Shown one piece after another: positions 49,895 to 59,300 of a stretch of DNA of 64,000 bases; position 1 is the stretch's first letter, and each line of letters starts with the position of its first letter. The stretch is from positions 4,526,001-4,590,000 of the forward strand of contig NC_005125.1 in assembly GCF_000011385.1 (NCBI RefSeq), in the 5' to 3' direction. A program made the position numbers and the translations under genes. The stretch comes from Gloeobacter violaceus PCC 7421 (GTDB taxonomy: Bacteria > Cyanobacteriota > Cyanobacteriia > Gloeobacterales > Gloeobacteraceae). The notes below the pieces were generated by a model, which was given only the letters and a program-made list of their open reading frames with translations, ran no database searches and was not told the DNA's origin.

Positions 49895-51055
49895 ATGGAA
49901 GCGCACAGGCAAAACGTTGCAACCGTCGTCTCCGCCTCACCGCCCGGGCGTATCGGCTACCTCGACGGCGTCCGGGGATGCCTGAGCCTGCTGGTCATCC
50001 TCCATCACGTGGCGATCACCTACGGGGCCGTCGGCGGGTGGTACTACACAGAGCACACCGGCGAAGCCTGGGTGAATCTGCTGCTGACCACGTTCGTCGC
50101 GCTCGATCAGTTCTATTTTATGGGGCTGTTCTTCCTGTTGGCCGCCGTCTTTACGCCTGCTGCCCTGGCCCGCAAGGGGGAAGCCGCCTTCCTGCGGGAG
50201 CGCTGTGTACGGCTGGGTATTCCCCTGGTGCTCTTCGCGCTCTTCCTCAGCCCACCCCTTGATTACGTCGCCTGGGTCTACCAGGGTGATTTCAAGGGCA
50301 GCTTCGTTGAGTATCTCGCGCTTGAACCGCCGCTGGTCAAGGACTTCGCCCCCGGTCCGCTGTGGTTTGTAGAGACATTGCTGGTATTCAGTCTGGTCTA
50401 CCTGCTTGTCCGGCGCTTGCGGCCAAGGCTCAGTTCGTTGCTGCAGGAGGTGACGGCCAGGCAGGTGGCGGGCTTCGCCGTTTTGCTGGCGGTCCTGTCC
50501 TTTTGCACCCGGCTGATGTACCCGATTGGGGCCGAATTCTGGCATCTGCAACTGGCCTACTTCTCCCAGTACATCCTGCTGTTTGCAGTGGGAGTGTGGG
50601 CCGGTTCAGCCGAGATCTTCGCGCGGCTGAACCGCCGCTGGTTCTGGCCGTGCGCGGCCCTGACCGCCTGGGGCGCGGCGATGGTGCCCATCCTCGTCCT
50701 GCTCAACGGCGGCATCGACGATCGCTTCTTGGGTGGGTGGCACTGGCAGGCGGCAGCCATCTGCCTGGTGGAGGGTGTGACCTGCCCGGCCGCCTGCATT
50801 ACCGTGCTCCTGCTGTTTCGCGACCGGATTTTCAGCGGCCAACGGTGGTGGGCGTTTCTGGGCGAGCATTCCTATGCCGTGTACATCGTGCACGCGCCGG
50901 TGTGCGTGCTCGCCGCGCTGGCGTTTCGGGGCATTCCCCTGCACCCGTTGGGCAAGTTTTTCGTGGTGTCGCTCCTGGGCGTGGGCCTGTCGCTGGCAGT
51001 GGCCGCCTCTCTCCGGCGGTGGGGCGGCAAGGCGGTGCGAGCGGTGCTCGGGTGA
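49895..51055 (+). CDS. Acyltransferase 3 family membrane protein
   Basis: 386 residues from ATG 49895; a TTG precedes it. RIGYLDGVRGCLSLLVILHH is the family's N-terminal motif with the conserved His, and AFLRERCVRLGIPLVLFALF holds the R-x10-H-like region. About ten membrane helices follow, ending in HSYAVYIVHAPVCVLAALAF. Such enzymes O-acylate sugars, peptidoglycan or lipids on the outer side of the membrane. The gene is alone, so its target is unknown; surface polysaccharide from the cluster at 1-20000 is a possible but unsupported substrate. Confidence 0.85.
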   Translation: MEAHRQNVATVVSASPPGRIGYLDGVRGCLSLLVILHHVAITYGAVGGWYYTEHTGEAWVNLLLTTFVALDQFYFMGLFFLLAAVFTPAALARKGEAAFLRERCVRLGIPLVLFALFLSPPLDYVAWVYQGDFKGSFVEYLALEPPLVKDFAPGPLWFVETLLVFSLVYLLVRRLRPRLSSLLQEVTARQVAGFAVLLAVLSFCTRLMYPIGAEFWHLQLAYFSQYILLFAVGVWAGSAEIFARLNRRWFWPCAALTAWGAAMVPILVLLNGGIDDRFLGGWHWQAAAICLVEGVTCPAACITVLLLFRDRIFSGQRWWAFLGEHSYAVYIVHAPVCVLAALAFRGIPLHPLGKFFVVSLLGVGLSLAVAASLRRWGGKAVRAVLG

Positions 51056-51125
51056 TGGCGTGATTTGGATCTGGAAATACTCTCCTTCGATGCAGTGCTA
51101 ACTGCTTGAAGACGCGTCTTCGGCT

Positions 51126-51938
51126 CTATCTCTCGGCCCTTTCAACCGCCGGTTCGAGTTGCAGCCACCGCCGTTCACCAATAAAACCCTCCGGGCCGGT
51201 CAACGTCTGGAGCCAGGTTTGGTTTGCCTGCCGGATGGGGGCGGGCAGCCATTCGCCGACACGTCCGGGATCGCTCGACAGCAAGATCTGCCAGCGCTCC
51301 GACCCCGCCTCGTAGCAGCCGTAATCGGCCTGAAAATCCAGCAACCGCCGCAACTCCGGTTCCGAAAGATCCTGGGGGTCGGGGGCTTCGAAGTCTGGCG
51401 GATAGCCCCGGGGATCGTAGATATGGGTGAAATGCTGAGCCAGTCGAACCAGCATTCCCTTCGCAGGCCGAATAGCCCGGCTTGCGGAATCGACCGGCTC
51501 GGACAGTTCGAGCACCAGTACATCCGGACTTGCGCACGGCTGGGGTACCCAGATTTCTTTGTACATGCCGGTGCTGCCGTCCGGGCGGGCAAATTCGCCG
51601 ATTTCAATCAAATGGCTGTCTTCCCGGTGCACGCGGCCCTGATCGAGCTGGCCGGGGCGGGGGCGAAAGTCGATGGTCCGGTTCCAGCGGATCCAATCGG
51701 CCGTCGCCTCGATGGAACCCGCAAAGGCCGAAAAGCCCGCAAAATCCCGCAATCGCCGGATGGGCAAGTCCGCCAGCGATTGACCCGCCGGCAAAAACGC
51801 CCGCTCGAACGGAATGCGCAGATCCGCGAAGTACGCATCTACCTGCAACCAGAGCACTACCGCCGTCTCATGGGGCTCCCCGCCTTCGATCTGGATGGTC
51901 TCGCGCCGCCAGAGCCCTGTGTAGCGGCCCTTGGTCAC
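51126..51938 (-). CDS. Conserved protein, HRI1-like, function unknown
   Basis: 270 residues from a GTG that overlaps the GST stop (GTGA). RYTGLWRRETIQIEGGEPHE and VVLWLQVDAYFADLRIPFER at the start recall the HRI1-type beta-barrel family, followed by SIEATADWIRWNRTIDFRPR and an acidic C-terminal half. The internal similarity of two lipocalin-like barrels is plausible but not shown. No membrane segments. It is coupled to the GST gene, suggesting a role in small-molecule or stress metabolism; the family call is tentative. Confidence 0.6.
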   Translation of the reverse strand: MTKGRYTGLWRRETIQIEGGEPHETAVVLWLQVDAYFADLRIPFERAFLPAGQSLADLPIRRLRDFAGFSAFAGSIEATADWIRWNRTIDFRPRPGQLDQGRVHREDSHLIEIGEFARPDGSTGMYKEIWVPQPCASPDVLVLELSEPVDSASRAIRPAKGMLVRLAQHFTHIYDPRGYPPDFEAPDPQDLSEPELRRLLDFQADYGCYEAGSERWQILLSSDPGRVGEWLPAPIRQANQTWLQTLTGPEGFIGERRWLQLEPAVERAER

Positions 51939-52576
51939 TGACTTTTTTCTTTGGTGATCTGCAAGGCCCGCTCGACAGCCGGTCGTTTAGCAATCGCATC
52001 GTACCAGCGCCGTACATTCGGGGAGTCTTCAAGTGCCTGCTGCATAAAGTCGGACCCAATGAACTGGGAAGCGCGCACCCAGGGGTAGGTGGCAATGTCG
52101 GCGATCGAATATTCGACCGCCAAATATTCTTCCTCGCCAAGCCGCCGCTCCAGCACACCGAATAGCCGCTGCGATTCGGTGGTATAGCGCTCGATGGCCT
52201 GTTCGTTGCGCTCTTTGGCGCGCAGGAAAAAGCCCACCTGCCCGAACATCGGACCCACCCCTCCTATTTGGAAGGCTAACCACGCGAGCGCTTCGACCCG
52301 ATGGCGCGGGTGGGCGGGGAGCAGTTGGCCGGTCTTTTGCGCCAGATATTGCAAAATGGCCCCCGACTCGAAGACCCGCAGAGGCTTGCCGTCCGGTCCC
52401 TCGGTGTCGACGATGGCGGGAATCTTGCCATTGGGGTTGATGGCCAGAAATTCGGGGGTCTTTTGCTCGCCCTTGCCGATGTGGACCGGATGAAAGTTGT
52501 AGGGCGTGCCGGTCTCTTCTAAAAAGATCGGGATCTTTTGGCCGTTGGGCGTGTTCCAGGTATAAAGCTCGATCAC
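51935..52576 (-). CDS. Glutathione S-transferase (YghU/YfcG-like)
   Basis: 213 residues from GTG 52576 (MIELYTWNTPNGQKIPIFLE), preceded by GGGAG. The N-terminal thioredoxin fold has the TPNGQK active-site segment with Asn rather than Cys or Ser, then NPNGKIPAIVD and VFESGAILQYLA for glutathione binding. The C-terminal helical domain includes YSIADIATYPWV. This is the Nu-class pattern (YfcG, YghU), which reduces disulfides using two glutathiones. The start overlaps nothing upstream. The next gene downstream overlaps by four bases. Confidence 0.88.
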   Translation of the reverse strand: MIELYTWNTPNGQKIPIFLEETGTPYNFHPVHIGKGEQKTPEFLAINPNGKIPAIVDTEGPDGKPLRVFESGAILQYLAQKTGQLLPAHPRHRVEALAWLAFQIGGVGPMFGQVGFFLRAKERNEQAIERYTTESQRLFGVLERRLGEEEYLAVEYSIADIATYPWVRASQFIGSDFMQQALEDSPNVRRWYDAIAKRPAVERALQITKEKSQ

Positions 52577-52619
52577 GGTTTTTCTCCCACCCTTGCCGCC
52601 CGATTGTACGCCCTCGAGG

Positions 52620-53390
52620 CTACATGGCGGTGTAGCCGCCATCGACGTGCAAGATAGCCCCGGTCACATAGGAAGCGGCTTCGGAGGCCAAGAAGATCAC
52701 CGGACCCACCAACTCCTCGGGTTTGCAGCGTCGGCCCATCGGCGTGAAGGTGCGGATCTGCTGTTCCTTGACCGGGTCTGCGTGGGTGGACTCGGCCCCG
52801 ACCATGATGTTTTCGCAGTAGCCGGGGGCGATGGCGTTGACGCGGACGTTGCTGGTGGCCCATTCCACCGCCATCGAACGCACCAGTTGGTTGACGCCCC
52901 CTTTGGCGGCGGCGTAAGCGACCAGCCCGTGGATACCGATTACACTGGCGAGCGAAGAAGTCATCACAATCGAACCGCCCCCCTGGGCCAGCATCCGGCG
53001 GGCGGCGGCCTGGGCCGCATTGAAGTAGCCCTTCAGATCGACATCGACAATCCAATCCCACTCAGCCTCCGCCAACTCGACCGCCGGTTTGATCACATCC
53101 ACGGCGGCATTGCAGACCATGACGTCGATTCGACCGAAGCGCTCCACGGTCGAATCGACCATCCGGGTGCACTGCTCTGGGCTCACCGTGTCCACCTCGA
53201 CCGCCAGGGCTTCTGCGCCCGCCTGTTCAATTTCAGCGGCGCTCACCCGGGCGCTCGCGGCGTCGATGTCGGCAATCACCACCTTCGCCCCGGCCGCTGC
53301 CATCCCCCGGGCGATCGCCCGGCCGATACCCCGCCCAGAACCGGTGATCGCGGCCACTTTTTGGCTTAAATCGAACAGCTTGATACTCAT
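52620..53390 (-). CDS. Short-chain dehydrogenase/reductase
   Basis: 256 residues from ATG 53390 (MSIKLFDLSQKVAAITGSGR). The Rossmann motif TGSGRGIG near residue 16, IADIDAAS (Asp after the second strand, favouring NAD), VCNAA, catalytic Ser in SIVMTSSLAS and YAAAKGG (Tyr/Lys) near 153 are all intact. LHVDGGYTAM closes the family pattern. Classical SDR of the gluconate/glucose dehydrogenase-like group; substrate unknown. It precedes the GST gene by 43 bases on the same strand. Confidence 0.9.
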   Translation of the reverse strand: MSIKLFDLSQKVAAITGSGRGIGRAIARGMAAAGAKVVIADIDAASARVSAAEIEQAGAEALAVEVDTVSPEQCTRMVDSTVERFGRIDVMVCNAAVDVIKPAVELAEAEWDWIVDVDLKGYFNAAQAAARRMLAQGGGSIVMTSSLASVIGIHGLVAYAAAKGGVNQLVRSMAVEWATSNVRVNAIAPGYCENIMVGAESTHADPVKEQQIRTFTPMGRRCKPEELVGPVIFLASEAASYVTGAILHVDGGYTAM

Positions 53391-53474
53391 CCCGCATCCC
53401 CCAGCGCAATCCGGGGATTTTATCACGGCCGAATCGGGCTTGACGCCCGCAGAGCCTTGGGGGAGGGTAGGGCA

Positions 53475-54560
53475 ATGGTTACCATCGTCCAGGGGCAGGC
53501 GGTCGCCCTTTTTGCCTTCGACGTCGGCTATGAAGTCTCACTTCAGGAAGTGAGCAGCTTGTTTGCTTCCTCCCCCGTCCAGCCGCTCTCGCGCAAGCGG
53601 CAGACCCCCAGTTACCTGCAGTACAACGACCCGCCTCCCCAGGTGTTGAACCTGGGCGAGACCCCGGCCATCGGCGCAGAGGGGTCGGGGCAACTGCAGG
53701 CGACCGTATTCGGTTTCGGGGCGATCAGCCTCGCCTTTCGCTGGCCTTTGCGGCTGGCTGTGGACCAACTGCCGCAACTGAGCCGGCACCTCTACGGATT
53801 GGAACTCGAAAAACAGGCGCGCTCGCGGGTGAGCAGTCTGATGGAGAAGTTGCGCCCGGCCATCGCGCGGCCCCAACTGTCCAATCTGGTGGAAGACTAC
53901 TACCTGTTTATTCTTGAAGAACTTGATGCACCCCTCAAGGCGGAGGAACTGCTCGAGCGCCACCGCGCCACCCTCGCCCAGGTGCTGCGCTTCGAGACAT
54001 TGCCCCTCAGCAGTGAGCAGCAGGAAGAAGCACTCTCCCAAAGCGTCAGCTACTACGAAAACGATCTGGTACTGGTCGACTGGAATGCTTCGATCATCTA
54101 CGACCGCGACCACTACGATACCGTCAACGTCCTTGAGCTGATCAACGTCGAGCTGCTCGAAGCGCGCTACATCGACGCCCAGCTCGACCGGCAGGTGGGA
54201 AGCTACGAAGGATTGGTCCAGAAGCGCTTCGTGTGGCCCATTCCGCTGCGTACCCCTTACCGCCAGGCGATCGAAGAGCTGGCCGAGTTGCGCCTGGAGT
54301 ATTCGCTCCTCTCGGAACGGGTGGACAACGCCCTCAAACTGATCGGCGATCTGTACCTGGCCAAGGTGCACGCCGCCGCCACCAAGCGGTTTTATCTGCG
54401 CGAGTGGGAGGCGGCGATTGCCCAAAAGCTCGACATCGTCGCCAACTTATATCAGCTACTGACCGACCGGCTGGGCTCGATCCAGGGCCAGACGCTGGAG
54501 TTGGTGATTATCGTCTTGATCCTCTTCGAGGTGGTGATGGCTTTCGTGCGCGGCGGCTAA
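53475..54560 (+). CDS. RMD1/DUF155 family membrane-anchored protein
   Basis: 361 residues from ATG 53475. FAFDVGYEVSLQEVSSLF near the start, FGFGAISLAFRWPL, ENDLVLVDWNASIIYDRDHY, NVELLEARYIDAQLD and a long helical region with EYSLLSERVDNALKLIGDLY fit the DUF155 (RMD1/Sif2) family. A single C-terminal membrane helix (LELVIIVLILFEVVMAFV) anchors it. Eukaryotic members sit in mitochondria; bacterial roles are unclear. It is divergent from the SDR gene and 52 bases ahead of the Gfo/Idh gene. Confidence 0.75.
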   Translation: MVTIVQGQAVALFAFDVGYEVSLQEVSSLFASSPVQPLSRKRQTPSYLQYNDPPPQVLNLGETPAIGAEGSGQLQATVFGFGAISLAFRWPLRLAVDQLPQLSRHLYGLELEKQARSRVSSLMEKLRPAIARPQLSNLVEDYYLFILEELDAPLKAEELLERHRATLAQVLRFETLPLSSEQQEEALSQSVSYYENDLVLVDWNASIIYDRDHYDTVNVLELINVELLEARYIDAQLDRQVGSYEGLVQKRFVWPIPLRTPYRQAIEELAELRLEYSLLSERVDNALKLIGDLYLAKVHAAATKRFYLREWEAAIAQKLDIVANLYQLLTDRLGSIQGQTLELVIIVLILFEVVMAFVRGG

Positions 54561-54612
54561 AGCCCGTCTGCACGCACAAGTGATACACTCTGCGCCAGGA
54601 CGCGGTTTCACC

Positions 54613-55731
54613 ATGGCACGCATCGGCATCGGCATCATCGGCACGGGATTCGGACAAAAAATTCATCTGCCGGGCTTTCAAGCGCTTGCAGAAGCAATGG
54701 ATCTGCAGGTGCTGGCCGTCCTGGGCCGTGACGGCGACCGCATCGCCCAGGTGGCCCGTCAGTTCGATGTGCCCTACCCCTGCACGAGCATCGAGCAACT
54801 ATTGGAAATACCGGGCCTAGGAGCAGTGAGTATCGCCTCGCCGCCCTTTTTGCACTACGAGCAGGCGATGGCGACGATCGCCGCGGGCAAGCACCTGCTG
54901 TGCGAAAAACCGGTGGCTCTGGCGGGTTTTGAAGCCTACCGGCTTTTGGAAGCCGCCACCGCCCGCTCCCTGATCCATGCGGTCGATTTTGAGTTTCGCT
55001 GCATTCCCGAGTGGCAACTGCTCCACGAGTTGCTGATGGAAGGCGCGGTCGGAGCGCTGCACCTGGTCACCGTCGACTGGCTGGTGGAGGGACGAGCTGA
55101 CCCCCGGCGGCCCTGGAGCTGGTATGCCGAGCGCGAACGGGGCGGCGGCGCGCTCGGATCGCTGGGCTCCCATCTCTTCGACTATCTGGGGTGGCTATTT
55201 GGTCCCCTTACCCGCCTCAATGCCCGCCTCGACACGCTCATCCACAGCCGCCCCGACCCGGTGAGCGGCGATTGGCTGCCGGTTGACAGTGACGACAGTT
55301 GCCAACTGTGGCTCGAACTCACCGACGGCACCCCGGTGAACGCGCGACTGTGCACCGCTACCTGGCAGGGTACCGGCCATCGTCTCGCAGTCTACGGCGA
55401 GCGGGGCAGCCTGGTGCTCGCCAACGACAACCAGAAAGATTACGTCCACGGTTTCAAGCTCCAGCGCGCCAATGCAGGGGGCGTTCTGGAGCCCGTCGAG
55501 GTGCCCGAGCGACTGCGCTTCGAGCGTACCTACCCGGACGGGCGGCTCGCGCCGTTTATCGCCATTGCCCGCCGCTTTCTAGAAGGCATCCGCGAGGGCG
55601 AGACGGTAGTGCCGTCGCTGCGCGAGGGCGCCTACGCGCAACTGTTGATGGATCTGGCCCAACGCTCCCACCGGGAGCAAGTCTGGCTGGAGGTGCCGGT
55701 CGAAGCGTTTCCGGGCGAAACGTCAGCTTAA
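54613..55731 (+). CDS. Gfo/Idh/MocA family oxidoreductase
   Basis: 372 residues from ATG 54613. The NAD(P) motif GIGIIGTGFGQKIHLPGF is at the very start, with SIASPPFLHYEQAM and the conserved CEKPVAL Lys/Pro motif near residue 97. HAVDFEFRCIPEWQ and GSLGSHLFDYLGWLFG belong to the C-terminal beta-sheet domain. The family oxidises or reduces sugars and inositols with bound NAD. Neighbours give no pathway. Its 3' end overlaps the convergent gene by nine bases. Confidence 0.88.
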   Translation: MARIGIGIIGTGFGQKIHLPGFQALAEAMDLQVLAVLGRDGDRIAQVARQFDVPYPCTSIEQLLEIPGLGAVSIASPPFLHYEQAMATIAAGKHLLCEKPVALAGFEAYRLLEAATARSLIHAVDFEFRCIPEWQLLHELLMEGAVGALHLVTVDWLVEGRADPRRPWSWYAERERGGGALGSLGSHLFDYLGWLFGPLTRLNARLDTLIHSRPDPVSGDWLPVDSDDSCQLWLELTDGTPVNARLCTATWQGTGHRLAVYGERGSLVLANDNQKDYVHGFKLQRANAGGVLEPVEVPERLRFERTYPDGRLAPFIAIARRFLEGIREGETVVPSLREGAYAQLLMDLAQRSHREQVWLEVPVEAFPGETSA

Positions 55732-56220
55732 TCCCGTGGCCAACCGTTGCTGGAGGCGGCGGGCCAGCGCTTTAGCGAAGGTCACCGGCGAGAACTGATA
55801 ATACGAACACACCGCCAGCAGCACGCAGCCCAGGTGGCAGGTGAAAGTGAGCGCGGTCCACAGCGGCGGCAGCCAGGCAAGCGGAGCATCCGGGGGCGGG
55901 CCGAACCGCCAGGCGAGCCCCCCCACCAGCGCGGCCGGAAAAACGAGCATTGCGAGGGCTACGAGCTTATCGAGGCGGTTGGGCCCTTGGGCAAAGGGGT
56001 CATGCCAGGTACGGCCGTTCCACCGCCAACTCAATGGCGGCAGGCTGCCGTTCATTTTGACTTCTTGCTTTCCTAGATCGACATCAAAAATGTGGCGGCA
56101 CAGATCGCAGGCCATCACTTCCATCAACGGCATCATGGCGATCCGCCCGAAGCGGCAAGCCGGACAGCGGTAGGCGGTATCGAGGCGCAATCGCCCGGTA
56201 GTCGATAGTTCACAGTGCAT
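55723..56220 (-). CDS. Zinc-ribbon membrane protein, unknown function
   Basis: 165 residues from ATG 56220. Two CxxC pairs (YRCPACRFGRI and MACDLCRHIFDV) near residues 19 and 38 form a likely zinc ribbon. Then comes QEVKMNGSLPPLSWRWNGRTW and two membrane helices (LVALAMLVFPAALVGGL and ALTFTCHLGCVLLAV). The combination suggests an integral membrane protein with a cytosolic metal-binding head. An earlier ATG at 56241 adds seven residues. Family not recognised beyond a cyanobacterial flavour. Confidence 0.65.
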   Translation of the reverse strand: MHCELSTTGRLRLDTAYRCPACRFGRIAMMPLMEVMACDLCRHIFDVDLGKQEVKMNGSLPPLSWRWNGRTWHDPFAQGPNRLDKLVALAMLVFPAALVGGLAWRFGPPPDAPLAWLPPLWTALTFTCHLGCVLLAVCSYYQFSPVTFAKALARRLQQRLATGLS

Positions 56221-56328
56221 CGAGGCGCACTCCCTTGGCAACCCGTCCTCTCAGTGTAGGAGAGTGCCTGCGAAGCCCCGGAGGACTCCAACATTCGCAA
56301 TTGTTAGTTACACTCTGCAACCCGCTCT

Positions 56329-59300
56329 TTACAGAATGCGTTCCACTGCCCCGAGGGCGATCAGCACCGCCTTTTGGGCGTCGCTGAGGCCGGTGGCGCC
56401 GGTGAGGTCGGTGCCTTCGTAGGTTCTTTCGACCGTGAACCTCCGCAAACATGCGCCCGTGGCCGGATCGAAAAGCCGAATGGTCTCATCGAGGCTGGCG
56501 CTTGCGAGGGTACTGCCGTCCGGGGCGTAGGCGATCGACACGACCAGGCTGGTGTGCGGACCCAGCGTCTTGACGCACCGGCCGGTGCCCACCTGCCAGA
56601 GCTTCACGGTCATGTCGTTGCTGCCGCTTGCGAGGATTTGTCCATCCGGGCTGAAGGCCAGCGAAAAGACCATGCCGGTCTTTTCTGTAAGGGTGCGCAG
56701 GCACGCTCCTGTCTGTACCTCCCACAGCCGGATGGTCTGATCTTGGCTGCCGCTGGCGAGCAGCTGTCCGTCGAGGCTGAAGGCCACCGAGCAAATCAAA
56801 TACGTATGTCCCGCCAGGATCTGGAGGCATTCGCCGGTGCGGGTGTCCCAGATTCTGGCGGTGCCGTCCTGGCTGCCGCTGGCGAGCAGCCCCCCGTCCG
56901 GGGCAAACGCCACCGAGCGGATCCAGCTTGTGTGCCCCCGCAGCGTCGCGACGCACCGCCCTGTGCCGGGATCCCAGAGCTTGGCGGTGCCGTCCTGGCT
57001 GCCGCTGGCGAGCAGCCGTCCGTCCGGGGCAAACGCCACCGAGCGGATCGAGCCGGTGTGCTCGCGCAGCGTCCTGAGGCACTGGCCCGAGAGCGCGTCC
57101 CAGATCTTGACGCTCAGATCCGCACCGGCGCTTGCCAGGGTGCGCCCGTCCGGGGCGACGGCGACGGTGGTGACCCCCCGCAGGTGACCGCGCAGCACGC
57201 GGGTGCATTCGCCGGTGCGCACATCCCACAGCCGGACCAGCCGGTCGTCGCTGCCGGAAACCAGGGTTTGCCCGTGCGGGCTGAAGGCCACTGCGAGGAC
57301 CGTGACCGTTTTTCCCTGCAGCGTGCGCAGGCATTGGCCGCTCTCGGTGTCCCAGAGCTTGACCGTCTGGGTCGGGCTGCCGGAGGCAAGGGTATGGCCC
57401 TGGGGATGGAAGGCGATGGAGAAGACCTGATCGGTATGCTCCTGCAGCGTTTTCAAGCATTGACCGGTGATCGTCTCCCACAGCCGGACGGTCCGATCGA
57501 GGCTACCGGTGGCAAGGCTGCGCCCGTCTGGGGCGAAAGCCACCGCCGAGACCCAGTCGCCATGCCCGGCGAGGGTGGCGAGGCATCTTCCTGTGGCCGG
57601 ATTCCAGAGTTTGACGGTCCGGTCGTGGCTGGCACTGGCGAGCCTGTGGCCGTCCGGGGAAAACACCACCGAGCGGATCGGCTCTGTGTGTCCTTGGAGC
57701 GTGGCGAGGCACCTTCCCGTGGCCGCATCCCAGAGTTTGACGGTGCTGTCCTGTCCGGCGCTTGCGAGGAGGCTCCCGTCCGGGGCAAAGGCGACGCTGT
57801 GGACTACGCCGGTGTGTCCTTGGAGCGTGGCGAGGCACCTTCCCGTGGCCGCATCCCAGAGTTTGACGGTGCTGTCCTGTCCAGCGCTTGCGAGGAGGCT
57901 CCCGTCCGGGGCAAAGGCCGCCGAGCGCACCCAGCCGATGTGCCCGCGCAGCGTCGCGAGGCACTGGCCTATGCGCGCATCCCAGAGTTTGACGGTGCCA
58001 TCCTGGCTGGCGCTGGCGAAAGTTTGTCCGTTCGGGGCGAAGGCGACGGCGCAGACCCAATCGGTGTGGCCCTGGCAGCTGAGTTGTTGCTGGCCGTCGG
58101 CTGCGCGCCACAAACGAATTTCGCTGTTGTCGTCACCGACAGCTATCTGCTCGCCGTCCGGACTGAAGGCCACCGAGAACACCCCCCCGAAGTTCTGGGC
58201 AAAGACGCAGCGGGCCAGATCGGTGTGGGAAAAATTGACGCCGTACAGATTCACCTCCTGCAGATAGGCTTGCCAAACGGCCAGGTGGGAAAAATCCCAG
58301 TGGCGCAATTCTGTCTGCAAAGTGGCGAGCATGTTGAGGGTATTGCCACCCACATACCCCGGCTGCAATGGCGCCTCATCGCGCTGCTGCGCCAGGACGG
58401 CCGCCAGCCGTTGCTCCAGGTGCGCCTGCGATCCGAGTCTAACAAGCAACTCGTCGATTACCGGCTTGAGAATCAGCCGGCTCTGGGCGGCGCGAATGTA
58501 GTCTTTTGCCTGGGCCAGCAGCAGGGCATGGCTTCTAAATAGACCGATCGTCCCTTTGTGCACTTCGTCACAGATGCGCTCCACGAAGTGCTCGGTGGTA
58601 TATTCCATGACCACCGGCTGTTGCGAATACCCCGTGGTGCCGCGCTCGATGAGCGAGCGACGCAACAGCGATTCGAGCGCTTCGAGGATTTTGGGCGCGG
58701 AGACGGCAGGGACGACGTTTTCCCGCAACTGAGTGGCAACCACCGGCTCCCGGTGGATGGCCAGCCAGTACATCAGCTGTTTTTCAGCCTCGGTCAACCG
58801 GTCGAACTGCTGCTGCAAAAGGTTGGCGATCCCGTTGAAGACCGCCGTGTCCTGAGCGAGAAATTCGCGGATCTGGCCGTCGAACAGCTCCCGGATCGAC
58901 GTCGAGATGATCATCAACGCCAGCGGGTTGCCCCGGTAGCATTCCACCAGCTTGCGCCGCTCGTCCGCTCCGCCCCTGAGCCCCTTCGCCTGCAAAATCA
59001 CCTCGCCTTCGCTCTCCTGCAGACCGCCCAGCCGCAGCGAGCGCACCGGCAGGCTCGACCCCTCCAGGGCCGCGACCTCGGCGGGTTTTTCGCGGCTGGT
59101 GAGCACCAGGCAGCTCGCGTGGGGCACCTCCCCAACCCGTCTGAGCAGCTCGCCATAGCCTTCGCAGCCCTCGCGGTAGGTACCTGCCTGCTCTCCGCCG
59201 CGCAACAGCGATTCGGCGTTGTCGAGCACCAGCAAACAGCGGTTGCGGCGCAGGCATTCTAAAAGCCGCAAGATCCGGCCTTCGATGCCCGTGGGCAGTG

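Noticed and set aside
56374-58542. Long plus-strand frame opposite the WD40 repeats
   Set aside because: Its regular pattern arises from the repeated WD40 codons on the other strand, and it lacks features of a real protein.
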